Positions 48,989 through 59,089 are shown, counted from the first letter of the stretch. The stretch is DNA of 64,000 nt from Melitaea cinxia (GCF_905220565.1 NC_059406.1:11542001-11606000); one strand, 5' to 3'. Notes: generated by a model not told the origin, from the sequence alone. Numbers and translations are program-made.

Positions 48989-49176
48989 GATTAGTCTGAC
49001 AGGAATTGCCATGTACTCGAAACAGCTTTCCTAATTTCTGATGGATGGTGTTCGCGTCCAGTGTATAAGAGCCATAAACCAGGGGATCCATGCAGGAGTT
49101 TGAGACTGCCATGATGAAGAACAGATCCTGGAGTTTAGCTGACACGTCTTTGGCAGACTGTCTATCGAACATGTAC
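48989..49176 (-). CDS. AKH/ACP-type neuropeptide GPCR, TM7 exon
   Basis: The acceptor TTTTTTCTTCATAG ends at 49177; the donor GTATGT starts at 48988. In phase 2 the joint makes Trp. The exon reads YMFDRQSAKDVSAKLQDLFF, IMAVSNSCMDPLVYGSYTLD, ANTIHQKLGKLFRVHGNSCQ, TN. LFFIMAVSNSCMDPLVYG is TM7 of a class A GPCR; the NSC and LVYGSY context is that of insect AKH, ACP and corazonin receptors. The usual NPxxY is DPLVY here, a substitution shared with vertebrate GnRH receptors. Helix 8 and the start of the tail follow. The frame stays open for 52 codons past the donor. Confidence 0.93.
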
Positions 49177-49955
49177 CTATGAAGAAAAAAATATTAAGTT
49201 ATAACAATATAAAATAAGTGGAATTTGTACTAGAACTGTTTTATATTACGAATGTGCGCGACTCCTTTAAAAATATAGGATGATCAAAGTTTTGTATATC
49301 AGCGTTGGTCGAAGTATATTGGAATAAGCTTATAGTATGTATACCCTTTGTACAACTCTTTCATCGACAGAATTTAATCGCTAGAAAAAAATTTATAAGG
49401 TTTACGACCAGACCAGAAAAATATTTACTACACAAATACAATATCTGCCCCAAGCCGGAATCTAACCCTCGACCACTGACTTTAAAGTGACTTTACACAT
49501 CACTGAACTTTAACTGTTGTTAATTATATCTTTACCAACCAGCCGACCTGATTTTATAAATATTTCTTCTTTGCAAAGACTGGTGCTTAAGGAGGTTATA
49601 GAAAAGCAATAAACGTAAACGCAGAAAAATCAGGCAGATCGATTAATATGTAATAAATTACAATAATGTATATAGAAAAAAGTAACTCAAATAACTCATC
49701 GTCTTTCACTCACCTGCCTGAGTTACTCTTAGTCATTTACATTCAATAATCACTGGCACAACTGAAAGCCCTTAAACCAATCAATCAATCTATAACCAAT
49801 AAGTCAACATATAAATATACTTTTACAAAGTATATTAACGTTTTGAACGTTAACAGAGAAAATATGTTCTTTTTTATATCTTATTGGTAAATTGAAGGTT
49901 TACAAGGAGGTCATGATTAAATAAAGTATTATATAACAATACTCATGTGTATTGA

Positions 49956-50228
49956 TCATAGTCACCGCACTGGGCAGGCGGGTTGGTGACCGCAGGGCTG
50001 GCTTTGTCGCACCAAAGACGCTGCTGCCCGTCTTGGGCCTGTGTATTTCAAAGACAGCAGTTGGATGGTTATCCCGCCATCGGTCGGCTTTCCATGGTGG
50101 TACTGTCTTATCTCTTAGACGCCTCTTACAACACCCACGGGAAAAGAGGGGGTGGCTATATTTTTTATTGTTTTCGGTGCGAACTTGTGTATGACTATGT
50201 CAAGCAGTGGACTGCGATAGACTGAAGC
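49956..50228 (-). repeat. R3 body with a tail in the opposite orientation
   Basis: 49956-50165 is R3 body in reverse (GTGACCGCAGGGCTGGC to AAAAGAGGGGGTGGCTATAT). The next segment, 50170-50228, is a forward R3/LINE tail (TCAAGCAGTGGACTGCGATA). The two halves therefore point in opposite directions. Confidence 0.65.
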
Positions 50229-50684
50229 GATGATGACTGACGATAACAATACTATTTTCTTTATGAGGTATTCTATTTGTTTGGATTTGTACATTACATT
50301 GGTTTTATTTATCAGGATTTGGCAGCTGATGAATGTTGAAGAATTTTCTGAGCGAAAACAGTTGGCAGCTCTCGTTTCGTGTTATCAAGATTGTAACAAA
50401 TGCATACTAGTTGTGTAGTGTATGTGTGTATTCTATTTATTTTCTCATACAGATTCACCAAAGGTTTTATTTTATTTATTATTTTATTCGTCATAACATT
50501 ACAAACATTTTTTTACTTTACTTAGAAATAGTTGTTGTAGATAGTTTTGGTATAACGTCAAATTAAAAGTGATAATAATATTTCGCATGGAATTTAATAA
50601 CGTTCGATACAACAAAACCTGATCGTATATCTTCAAACGTTAAGAGGAATGCAATATTAAACATGTTTGTTTCTTTAAGCTACT
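50229..50684. other. GPCR intron, nothing recognised
   Basis: Only unsupported short frames are present. Confidence 0.4.
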
Positions 50685-50992
50685 GACTAGCTTGAATGAG
50701 TGTCTCTTGTGTAATGGTGCGTGTAGTCGCCTAAAACATCAACTATTTTCGAGTTCGATTCCCAGCTGGAAAGAATATTTGGTTTTTGTACAAATATTTA
50801 ATTCCGCTTTAGCCGTCGGTCTCGGTTGTTATCATTAAAACCGGATAGTGATCGTTACTCATAGTTGGGATTATATTAGCCAACCCGCAGGGAAGTAGCG
50901 TGGTGGATTAAGCTACAATCCTTCTCCTGCATGGAGAAAGAGGCCTATGCCCAGCAGATGTTACAGGCTGAATCTTAATTAATATCTTAATC
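50685..50992 (+). repeat. R4 tRNA-derived SINE
   Basis: A B-box-like GAGTTCGATTCCCAGC is at about 50750. The body GCCGTCGGTCTCGGTTGTTA and 3' half AGCGTGGTGGATTAAGCTAC...TTACAGGCTGAATC are those of the copy at 16015. The A-box region is diverged. Confidence 0.75.
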
Positions 50993-51666
50993 ATGCAGCA
51001 GTTAGAAGTCGAACAGACTATAATAGATATAATTTTTTGGAGCTTATTTATTATTCCTTAGGAATCGATTTTCATATAAGGCCTCCGGTATTAAAAAAAT
51101 ATTTGGTGTAAAATCTACTGAACGAATGATCTCATTACGTTTCTCGTAACGCCATGTAACGGCATATCGTCGTAACGTATCAATCGATAGATGGCGTTAT
51201 TTGATTTGCTTATTTACCATTTGATATGGTATTTTTCTCTTAGACTAAAAAGCCTCTTTTTGCTTATTTAGGCAGTCGATCGAGGTAAGTCGTGCGTCGG
51301 AGTTGACATATACAGTTTTTTTTTTCAACATTTCTTTAGTATATTAATATTAAATTAAACCTTTAGCTTCTGTTAACATTTTAATTAATTATATATAAAT
51401 AAGAATCACAAATCAAATTTTAATTAGCAGTTCTTTGAAATTTCATTTTAAACATTTTTAAACACTTACTTAAGCATGTAATTGACTGTCATTTTAACGC
51501 ATAATGAAAATGGGATAAGAAATCGAAAAGAAAAATGTGGTACGATGTGAGATGATTCAGATCGTTAAACATAAATTTTAAAGATACTTAACGTGCCTAT
51601 ATCCCGCATTTGAAAATAAAAAGAAGAAAAGACGATATGAAAGAAAAGAAAAAGTACAACACTTAC
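50993..51666. other. GPCR intron, nothing recognised
   Basis: A CGTAACG-rich patch near 51138-51178 is the only feature of note. Confidence 0.4.
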
Positions 51667-51863
51667 GTACAAGTTGTAGCTGCTGTATTATAGCGTATTC
51701 GATGTTTAAAAAATAAGTCATCGTTAATAATTTAAGCTCATTTACAACCCTAGACGACGTGTTCGAAATCATCAGTTGAAATAAACCATTCAGGAGGCGA
51801 TCTAATTTATTACGATTTAATTTGTTAGTATTCACATTAAACCTCTTTACTACATTCAAGTGT
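51667..51863 (-). CDS. Candidate cryptic exon, unknown product (weak)
   Basis: An open frame on the minus strand lies between a plausible acceptor (TTTACTTTAATTTAG, ending 51864) and a strong donor (GTAAGT at 51666). It encodes NVVKRFNVNTNKLNRNKLDR, LLNGLFQLMISNTSSRVVNE and LKLLTMTYFLNIEYAIIQQL. No family is recognised. It is incompatible with inclusion in the GPCR mRNA, because splicing from the upstream exon (ending TG) onto its first base A would make TGA. It may be a chance frame or belong to something else. Confidence 0.15.
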
Positions 51864-52224
51864 CTAAATTAAAGTAAATACACATTTTAACAGGCGAATA
51901 TAAAAATTATTTAATATTCGTTAGTAAAACAATAGTAATAATGTTATGTGTTAATTTACTCAAAATATTGACAGGTCTGTTGATAGTGAAGTGATTAATC
52001 TACTGTGAAACGAATAAATAAATATTTTTAAAGGTTCAGTAGGTATAGGTACAGTATATTAGTAAAAAAATTTTTTATTAAATATTTAAATATTACTAGT
52101 AATTTTCGGGTTTTACATTTCTTCCTTGTAAATTTGTCATGTAGTAATGAAATTTTAGCAAGATTCTGTAAGTATTATAGGTAACGTTCCACGTGAAAAA
52201 AACCTAGGCCTTATTTTAAATTTT
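51864..52224. other. GPCR intron, AT-rich
   Basis: Nothing recognised. Confidence 0.4.
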
Positions 52225-52256
52225 TTAACCGACGTCAAAAAAAGAGGAGGTTAATT

Positions 52257-52301
<45 letters not shown>
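52225..52301 (+). repeat. R1 5' end fused to (AT)n microsatellite
   Basis: TTTAACCGACGTCAAAAAAA followed by GAGGAGG is the R1 start. It is replaced after about 35 bp by about 21 AT dinucleotides (52259-52301). Confidence 0.75.
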
Positions 52302-52303
<2 letters not shown>

Positions 52304-52590
52304 TTAGGGATTTACTCAGCCAAACTTATTTTGTTTATATTACTGCTCAAGAGTAAAATAATTTAACGAGAAAAGATAAAAAGCAAAATCATAGACTCTA
52401 GACCAATTAAGAACTACAAAGTAGAAAGTAAATTGGAACTGCTTTGAAGAAAATCAAAATTTAGCTGGTGGTGTAGTCGTATTTTCGTTTAATTTTCTGT
52501 CCCAAGTTTTCTCAAGCAAAGGAGCGGAGGATTCATTTGCTACGTCACGAAAAGTATTTTTTAAATTCCGTTGATTAAAATTTGAATTTT

Positions 52591-52808
52591 CAACCGGCCT
52601 TAAGAAAAGGAGGAGGTTCTCAATTCGACTTGATTTTTTATGTGTGATAAAAAAATCAAGACGACTTGACTCTTTGACGATGACTCTTTTTTTAATCAAA
52701 ATGGATACTTGTCATATCGCTCCATTTAAATTTTATGAACATTTGACGAGCACTTTTTGATACGATGTAATTGAAGTCGGTTTTTGTTTGCGACCAGACA
52801 CTATTATT
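52591..52808 (+). repeat. R1 element, deleted copy
   Basis: It starts CAACCGGCCTTAAGAAAAGG and jumps to the 3' end TTGAAGTCGGTTTTTGTTTG. Confidence 0.65.
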
Positions 52809-52811
52809 TAT

Positions 52812-52858
52812 TTCCTTTTTTTACTTGATGTTCATCATCAAAGAAAGGAAAAAGGAAA
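52812..52858. repeat. Imperfect hairpin
   Basis: TTGATG / CATCAA around a TTCAT loop, extended by CCTTTTTT-type and AAAGGAAAAAGG arms. It is the first of three palindromes within 320 bp. Confidence 0.45.
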
Positions 52859-52965
52859 GTGTTACAATACTGACATAGGCGTAATTCTATTATTAAAAAA
52901 AAAACAATCCATTGACAATTCCTTAGTAAAGTAGAAGTATGACGTAGTAGACGAAGTAGAAGTAG

Positions 52966-53037
52966 AAGGGTGACAAAAACGGATTTTTTTATTTAGTATT
53001 TGAATACTAAATAAAAAAATCCGTTTTTGTCACCCTT
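52966..53037. repeat. 72-nt perfect palindrome (35-bp arms, 2-nt centre)
   Basis: The left arm 52966-53000 begins AAGGGTGACAAAAACGG and ends TTTAGTATT. The right arm 53003-53037 is its exact reverse complement. Only TG separates them. No mismatch was seen over 35 bp. It lies in the largest GPCR intron, with no link to a known repeat of the window. Confidence 0.93.
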
Positions 53038-53087
53038 TGGTTAATACAAGTTAAGCACACAAGTAAAAACGAATTACTGTCTCACAA

Positions 53088-53131
53088 ACCCTCTGTATCT
53101 TTAACGCTCATGCGTTAAAGATACAGAGGGT
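53088..53131. repeat. Perfect palindrome with 20-bp arms
   Basis: The left arm ACCCTCTGTATCTTTAACGC (53088-53107), a TCAT loop and the exact complement at 53112-53131. It starts 50 bp after the 72-nt palindrome. Confidence 0.9.
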
Positions 53132-54106
53132 ACTTAACTCAAATTACTTCTACCTCTCCCTTCTGATCCACGTTAGAACAGGACTTTGACTCTTGGAGTT
53201 CACTTTTAGACAGATATATTCAGCATTCTCAGAAAAAATTTCTGCTAATTCAAATTTCCATCCTATTTTTTTATATGTTTTTGTAAACAAACTCGTGGAC
53301 ATTTAATGAGTTGACTTGAAATCTCACGTTACAAACAAAACATTATGTTTTATCTCAACCTCGTATTTAATATAACTTAGGTTCGAATATAGCGATAATT
53401 TTTTAACCACTTATAGGGAACCGATTCTTACGTAATTTTACGAAAACGTTAAATTGCTGTGGCTGTTACACAATTATTTTATTCAACCCACACAAACTAA
53501 TTATTTCAATTTGTGTTACGCTGAATTTAGGACTCACAAAGTACAGTTTTGAACTATTAGTACAAAGTACTTCGTACTTTCGACAATTTTAATTTAGTTT
53601 TATCATTTATCTATCGATATCGATATGTTGACAATAAAACTCTACAAAAGCCGACTACCAAGCATCTCAAGCAAGCAAACTGGGGTTAATTTGTTTTGTT
53701 TATGGCGTTCAGACAGTAATTACTAATCCTCTCTTATTTAATATCTAAATCACTTTCTCCATATTACAGATAGCTCAGCTAACTAGCTAGGAGAAGTAGA
53801 GATCATAATAGTAATTACTTTCAAATTACACCTAGAAACTTATTTGTTACTTTTTTGTTACTTGTTACTTGAACATGTTGTGTAAATACGGAAATAAATA
53901 AATAAATATAAAAATAAATAAATAAATAATTACTTTTGACGCATCAAAGTGATACAAATAAAAAAATTTATAAATAAAAAATCTTATACTTGGAAGTTAA
54001 AAAGCGTTCGAGCTAATTTTCTCTTCGGTATCAATGGCAGAAAACATATTACCAAGTCAATTAAAAGCCCCAAATGTTCCGATTCCGCATCAAATCTTAA
54101 TGGACA
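53132..54106. other. GPCR intron with (AAAT)n run
   Basis: AAAT/AAATAAAT microsatellite at about 53893-53932. Nothing else recognised. Confidence 0.45.
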
Positions 54107-54312
54107 TGGGCCTCCACAAGTTCGCGCCAAAAATGGCGTAAACTCATGTATTTTGACCATAGTCACCACGCCCGCGCCGGGCGGGTTGGTGACCGCAAGG
54201 CTGGCTTTGTCGCACCGAAGACGCTGCTGCCCGTCTTCGGCCTGTGTATTTCAAAGCCAGCAGTTGGATGGTTATTCCGCCATCGGTCGGTTTTTCAAGT
54301 TCCAAGGTGGTG
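54107..54312 (-). repeat. R3 repeat, reversed, 3' part
   Basis: It starts within the reversed tail (GGACATGGGCCTCCACAAG) and runs to TTCAAGTTCCAAGGTGGTG. The 126-codon frame across it is an artefact. Confidence 0.75.
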
Positions 54313-54332
54313 ATTTTAATAATGAATAATTA

Positions 54333-54597
54333 TTAGCTCGCAAACGAAAAAATCCGCTTTCAATTTTTATCTTCTAGTAATACAGCGTAGGTATTCGAAA
54401 AAATAACCAATTAGATACGTGTTATTAAATATAACTTATAAAGTACACAGCAAATCTAAATACAATTTTAATGAAACTGTGTGACAAGTGTTAGCTTTCG
54501 ATTAAAAAAAGAATCATCTAAATCGGTGCACCCAGTAAAAAGTTATATATAAAAATAGTCAAATGAACTTCCTCTCTTTTTTTTCGAAGTCGCTTGA
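54333..54597 (-). repeat. R1 element, deleted copy
   Basis: It opens with AGCTCGCAAACGAAAAAATC and closes TTTTTTTTCGAAGTCGCTT. Confidence 0.65.
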
Positions 54598-54800
54598 AAA
54601 TTGAAAATAGTGATTGACAAGCCCACTGTCAAAGAAACATGGCACTGCAATTGCACTCGGGTATTCTTTTTGCAAAACGTCGATAAAGATTGAAATTTCT
54701 CTGCTGCCAAACAAAGTTTAACAACTAGTTTTCGTTTGTTCACAATTCCGCATTGGTTCTCCGGAAAAATTTGGAAATTTACTAGAAAAAAAATTTATAT

Positions 54801-55125
54801 TTGAGTTTGCTCGCAAACGAAAAAAAACTGACTTCAATTAGATATACAACTAATACAACGTAAGTAGACGAAAAAATTGACAAGTAAATGGTCTTCTTCT
54901 TCTTCTTTAAAGACCATGGCTCCAAAGTAAATGGCCGTTATCAAATATTACGCAAATAGTAGTCATCTTCTCGATCAAATTTAAATAAGACTAAATGACA
55001 AGCATCACCTTTCGATTAAAATATTATAAGAATCTTCAAAATCGGTACACAAAATTAAAATTCGAGTTAAAATACATAAAAATTACAGTCCAATTGAGAA
55101 CCTCCTCTTTTTTGAAGTCTGTTAG
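54801..55125 (-). repeat. R1 element, deleted copy, with nested 33-bp insertion
   Basis: It opens with GTTTGCTCGCAAAC and closes CCTCCTCTTTTTTGAAGTC. At 54892-54924 it is interrupted by a 33-bp insertion flanked by the 10-bp duplication AAGTAAATGG (54882-54891 and 54925-54934). Confidence 0.75.
54892..54924 (-). mobile_element. Extremely 5'-truncated retroposon tail
   Basis: Read on the minus strand it is TGGAGCCATGGTCTTTAAAG followed by a GAA-repeat tail, like the 3' end of a LINE with an (AAG)n tail. A 10-bp perfect target duplication flanks it. Confidence 0.65.
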
Positions 55126-55184
55126 AAAACTATATAAAAAAGACATCTTTTCATTTGAAATATACGATATTTCTAATACACAGA

Positions 55185-55262
55185 CAGTTTCTACGTTACT
55201 TTTTCCACGTCACTAGTTTGAAGTCAGTCTTTTTTTTCTTTTTTGAGCAAAAACATTTTTTT
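55185..55262 (+). repeat. R1 3' fragment
   Basis: TTCTACGTTACTTTTTCCACG...TTTGAAGTCAGTC, followed by a damaged terminal palindrome (TTTTGAGCAAAA). Confidence 0.5.
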
Positions 55263-55845
55263 TTGTGATGATATCGCAACGTGATTTTCATATGTTCAAT
55301 ATCATATTCCGAGGACAAACGCTCTTTTACAGGGTTCTTTTAAAATTAGTTCTTTTAAATCAGAATCGCCAGCATGAATACGAAATGTAATGCATATATA
55401 GTGTGTGTAATAAAAGAGGTAATCAGCACGTTGTCTTTTGTCCCATTTGTTAAACTATTTTGCACAGATAGTAAAACCTATTATTAATTTTAGTATCTTG
55501 ACTTTATTTAAAAAATTAAAAATGTTATGTTTCACTACTTTTTAGTACACTTATTTGACAAAGTTATTAAAAAATCTGAACCAAAAACGACTTTATTATA
55601 CTTAATAAAAAGCAGTTTATCTTAAAAATCTCTAATTTTTTTAATAACACAATGTGTGTGTCAGTATTTCAGAACGAGCTTGACCTTTACTAAGTGAACA
55701 TTCAAAATGAACATTTACTATACGGGACTTACTTGACGCCTACGGGTGACTATAGAGTCCTAAACGTCATCGAAGTATCGGAAATTTCAAAGTGTTCATG
55801 CACGGCAAGGCCTGTAAAATAGAATAATATACAAAATAAACTTAC
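55263..55845. other. GPCR intron, nothing recognised
   Basis: No supportable feature. Confidence 0.4.
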
Positions 55846-55999
55846 CACAAAGTCATAGTAGCATATGGAAGCCAACAACAAGCGAACACACTGACAATAG
55901 TGACGGTCATACGGAGCGTACGACGCCTGGCGCGAACAAGTGGCCGCTGATCTGACCTCCTCAGCTGTATTCGGCCTGTTCCATTTGATACGGATTTAC
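55846..55999 (-). CDS. AKH/ACP-type neuropeptide GPCR, ICL3-TM6 exon
   Basis: The acceptor TTTTAATAG ends at 56000; the donor GTAAGT begins at 55845. Entering in phase 1 (Gly at the joint) it encodes KSVSNGTGRIQLRRSDQRPL, VRARRRTLRMTVTIVSVFAC and CWLPYATMTL, then TG. This is the basic third intracellular loop followed by TM6 with the class A CWxPY motif (CWLPY). The RARRRTLRMTVTIVSVF run matches the RAR(R/K)(R/K)TL(R/K)MT pattern of AKH, ACP and corazonin receptors. It joins the TM7 exon to give LWYMFDRQSAKD. Confidence 0.93.
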
Positions 56000-56129
56000 C
56001 TATTAAAATTAAATTAAATTATGCTTAGTACAAATATCTTATGAAGTTGATGAATAATTGGAATTCAGATTCACATGAATTTAAATTAAGTTCAATGATG
56101 TTTGATGCGTATATCCTATGACATTGAAT

Positions 56130-56350
56130 AGCAAGGAAAACCTAGCTCAAAATTTGGAGCACCAGAGAAGTGCCTCTATCTTACAGGCAATAACAGTAAA
56201 GTAATACTAATATCGGTTAGTATTTGACAGAGGATGTAGGCTTCACATCGTGATTGCAATGCTCCTGGTACCTTCCAAAAACGTTCATAGGCTAACCGTA
56301 TACCATCAGGAGAAAAGTTCACTTGTTTGCCACCACGGTGATATAAAGAA
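56130..56350 (+). repeat. R2 SINE-like element, old copy
   Basis: GCTCAAAATTTGGAGCACCA, TCGTGATTGCAATGCTCCTG and TCACTTGTTTGCCACCACGG follow the R2 order with many changes and deletions. Confidence 0.55.
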
Positions 56351-57054
56351 AAAGATACTTCTGTACTTTTTGTAAGTACTATTATAATAATAGTGATAAT
56401 GCAACGAATATTATTCACAATTTCCAACTGTACATACGTCAAGTTTCATTGGAAAATATTCAGTAGTTTTAAAGTGTGACAAATTATATAATATAATATT
56501 TACCCATCCATCTTCACAAACTTTCCCGTTCACTACATTAAATTCACACTTTTACTCGTGAAGTTTAAGTAGTTAACAATTTACGGTAATTATGTTAACA
56601 TAGTTTAAATTACTAAATAGAAATTTTACGCGATACTAGCTGTTTTCGACGTCTTTACTCTCGTATTTTAACAAACACTATACAGATATAAATTATACAA
56701 AAGATACATTTTATGTAAACTAATATTGTAAAGCTGAAGAGTTTGTTTGTTTGTTTGAGCGATTCATTTTTATTCATTTAGAAGATAGTTGGCCTAAGAT
56801 CTGACATAAAAATATACACCTTCATGTGCTTAATGAAAATGATTCAGTACATATGCAAGCAATGCATGCATATATCTGATAGGTTGCCTAATGAAATCGC
56901 GTCCAGACAACGTTAATTTATTGACAAAATAAATAAATTAAGACGGTAAGTTTGTTCCCCATAAACCGTCTTTTAATCGTAAATTATTTCATCGATTTTT
57001 TTCCTTTATCAGTTAACACTAGTCTACATATATAATTCTAAAGATGACATACTA
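56351..57054. other. GPCR intron, nothing recognised
   Basis: A GTTTGTTTGTTTG scrap near 56744 may be from a dispersed repeat. GACGGT...ACCGTC near 56943-56972 is a weak inverted pair. Confidence 0.4.
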
Positions 57055-58345
57055 GATCGTTCAATAAGTCCCGAGACTAACCTGGAAATGGCGCATATAT
57101 TAAAAACTCTTTTGATTTTTAAAAAGTACTGGCTATCAATACAAGAATATGTGTCAAATTTTTAAAAATGGAACAATAAAATTATTGATTTTGAAACATT
57201 TAAGTGACGCTACGGTTGTAATTTCGATACAATGGAAAAAAACGAGTTTCGCGTGTTGATAAAACATTGTTTTTTAATGGGAAAAAATACCGTTGAAGCA
57301 CAGCAATGGCTTATAAAATGTTATGCAGGATCAGCTCCCTCTAAAGCAACCATTTGTCGGTGGTATGCCGACTTCAAACGCGGTCGCATGGACACCAATG
57401 ATGGGGAACGCTCAGGTCGTCCAAATGAAGCAGTGACTCAACAAAATATTAACCAAGTCCTCAAAATCGTATTGGAAGATCGGAAGGTAAAAGTGCGAGA
57501 GATAGCCGAGATAGTGAAGATTTCAGCTGGTAGTGTTTTCACTATTTTACATAAAAATTTGGCCATGAAAAAGCTTTTTTCTAAGTGGGTGCCGCGTTTG
57601 CTTACAACTAATCAAAAGGAACAACGTATCAATGATTCAGAGCGATGTTTGGCGCTGATGAATCATAATAAAAAGGTTTTTTTAAGTCGGTATGTAACAA
57701 TGGATGAAACCTGGATATACCATATCACTCTGGAATCCAATCGGCAGGCAGCGGAGTGGAGAGTGGCTGGTGAAAGCCGCCCGAAGCGTCCAAAGACTCA
57801 GAAATCGGCCGGTAAGGTTATGGCGTCTATATTTTGGGATGCGCATGGAATACTTTTCATCGACTACCTTGAAAAGGGGCAAAATATAAATAGCGACTAT
57901 TACATGTGCTTATTGGAGCGATTGAAGTACGAAATTGTGGATAAACGGCCTCACATGAACAAAAAGAAAGTGGTATTTCACCAGGACAACGCGCCTTGTC
58001 ACAAGTCCGTGAGAACGATGGCCAAAATTAACGAATTGGGCTTCGAATTGCTTCCTCATCCCCCTTATTCGCCAGACTTGGCCCCCAGCGATTACTGGCT
58101 GTTTGCAGACCTCAAAAAAATGCTTAAGGGTAAGAAATTTGACTCAAATAGTGAAGTTATCACAGCAACGGAGGCTTATTTTGAAGCCAAAGACAAATCG
58201 TTCTACACACATGGGATAGAAAAGTTAGAAAAGCGTTGGAGGGACTGTATCGCTCTTGGAGGAGACTATGTTGATGAATAAAAATTAATTTTATAAAAAA
58301 GACCTTTTTTTAGTACTTAGTCTCGGGACTTATTGAACCACGTGT
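57055..58345 (+). mobile_element. Complete mariner element
   Basis: Terminal inverted repeats GTTCAATAAGTCCCGAGACT plus AA (57059-57080) and the exact complement (58317-58338) bracket one uninterrupted transposase gene. TA dinucleotides lie just outside (57053-57054; 58346-58347), though the outermost few bases of the two ends differ. About 1.29 kb, the usual size for mariner. It is inserted in the GPCR intron, antisense to the receptor. The lack of internal damage contrasts with the other transposon remnants here and suggests recent insertion. Confidence 0.92.
57232..58281 (+). CDS. Mariner transposase, intact 349-residue ORF
   Basis: A DDE/D transposase that cuts and pastes its own element at TA sites in the nucleus. 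The N-terminal third is a paired helix-turn-helix DNA-binding region (ICRWYADFKRGR at residues 41-52; VREIAEIVKISAGSVFTIL at 88-106) followed by the linker motif WVPRLLT (119-125). The catalytic triad is D158 (VTMDETWIY), D252 (FHQDNAPCH) and D287 (SPDLAPSDYWLF), with exactly 34 residues between the last two: the D,D34D mariner signature. Length is close to Mos1 (345). The start codon follows the 5' terminal repeat by about 150 bp, and the stop precedes the 3' repeat by 35 bp. No frameshift or stop was found, so it could be active; this is inferred from sequence only. Confidence 0.97.
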   Translation: MEKNEFRVLIKHCFLMGKNTVEAQQWLIKCYAGSAPSKATICRWYADFKRGRMDTNDGERSGRPNEAVTQQNINQVLKIVLEDRKVKVREIAEIVKISAGSVFTILHKNLAMKKLFSKWVPRLLTTNQKEQRINDSERCLALMNHNKKVFLSRYVTMDETWIYHITLESNRQAAEWRVAGESRPKRPKTQKSAGKVMASIFWDAHGILFIDYLEKGQNINSDYYMCLLERLKYEIVDKRPHMNKKKVVFHQDNAPCHKSVRTMAKINELGFELLPHPPYSPDLAPSDYWLFADLKKMLKGKKFDSNSEVITATEAYFEAKDKSFYTHGIEKLEKRWRDCIALGGDYVDE

Positions 58346-59058
58346 TACGTTAAAAATGTAGATATATTTAATAATGAATATATATTTTGTTTCTTTTCTT
58401 TAACTATTTCTCACTTTTATTGTTTCAATTGAGATTACAAAAGATTTGTTCATGGTACAATTAGGATGTCTGCGATGTTTTCAGACTGAATTGTAGGTAA
58501 CTAAACTCTTTGTTTAGACTAATTATTAATTTTTTGTTTTCGCTTTACGTGCAATTCGCAATACGAGATTTGTTTTGTCAAGCTAGAGGATACAACGATA
58601 TGAAATTAAATTTTATGAAAATACATATTTTATAAGAAAATGTTGTTAAAAGTGGAATTTGTTAAAAGCATTTTTAAAAGTGTTTCATTTTTTATAAACT
58701 AATTTTTTTTAAGCATATAGTTGGTGTGCAAAAAAACACATACAACATGAAAAAAAAACTAAATAACAATTTCAGTTAAATTTTGTTTCAAAATGTTCTT
58801 ACGGAACGAAAAAATTATAAAATTGTACATAGAATTGGAAATAGACTGAAAATTTTGTATTTGAGAGCAATGACATAGCTTTTATGATTGTTTTATTTTT
58901 AATCACATAGTTTTAATGGATTTTCTGGCTTGCCGACAGTCACTCAATCCTGGCCAGCGGGGAATCCCACATGAGTCAACTAAGTAGGTACGCATTAATG
59001 CTTTTTAAATCGTTTAAAAAGTGTGACTGCCGTATTTTTTTTCTATGAAATAAACGAA

Positions 59059-59089
<31 letters not shown>

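Noticed and set aside
53949..54329. 126-codon plus-strand frame
   Set aside because: Its second half is the reversed R3 repeat, as in the similar frames at 45035 and 49952.
57682..57889. Frames overlapping the mariner transposase
   Set aside because: They are shadows of the 349-codon transposase in other frames.
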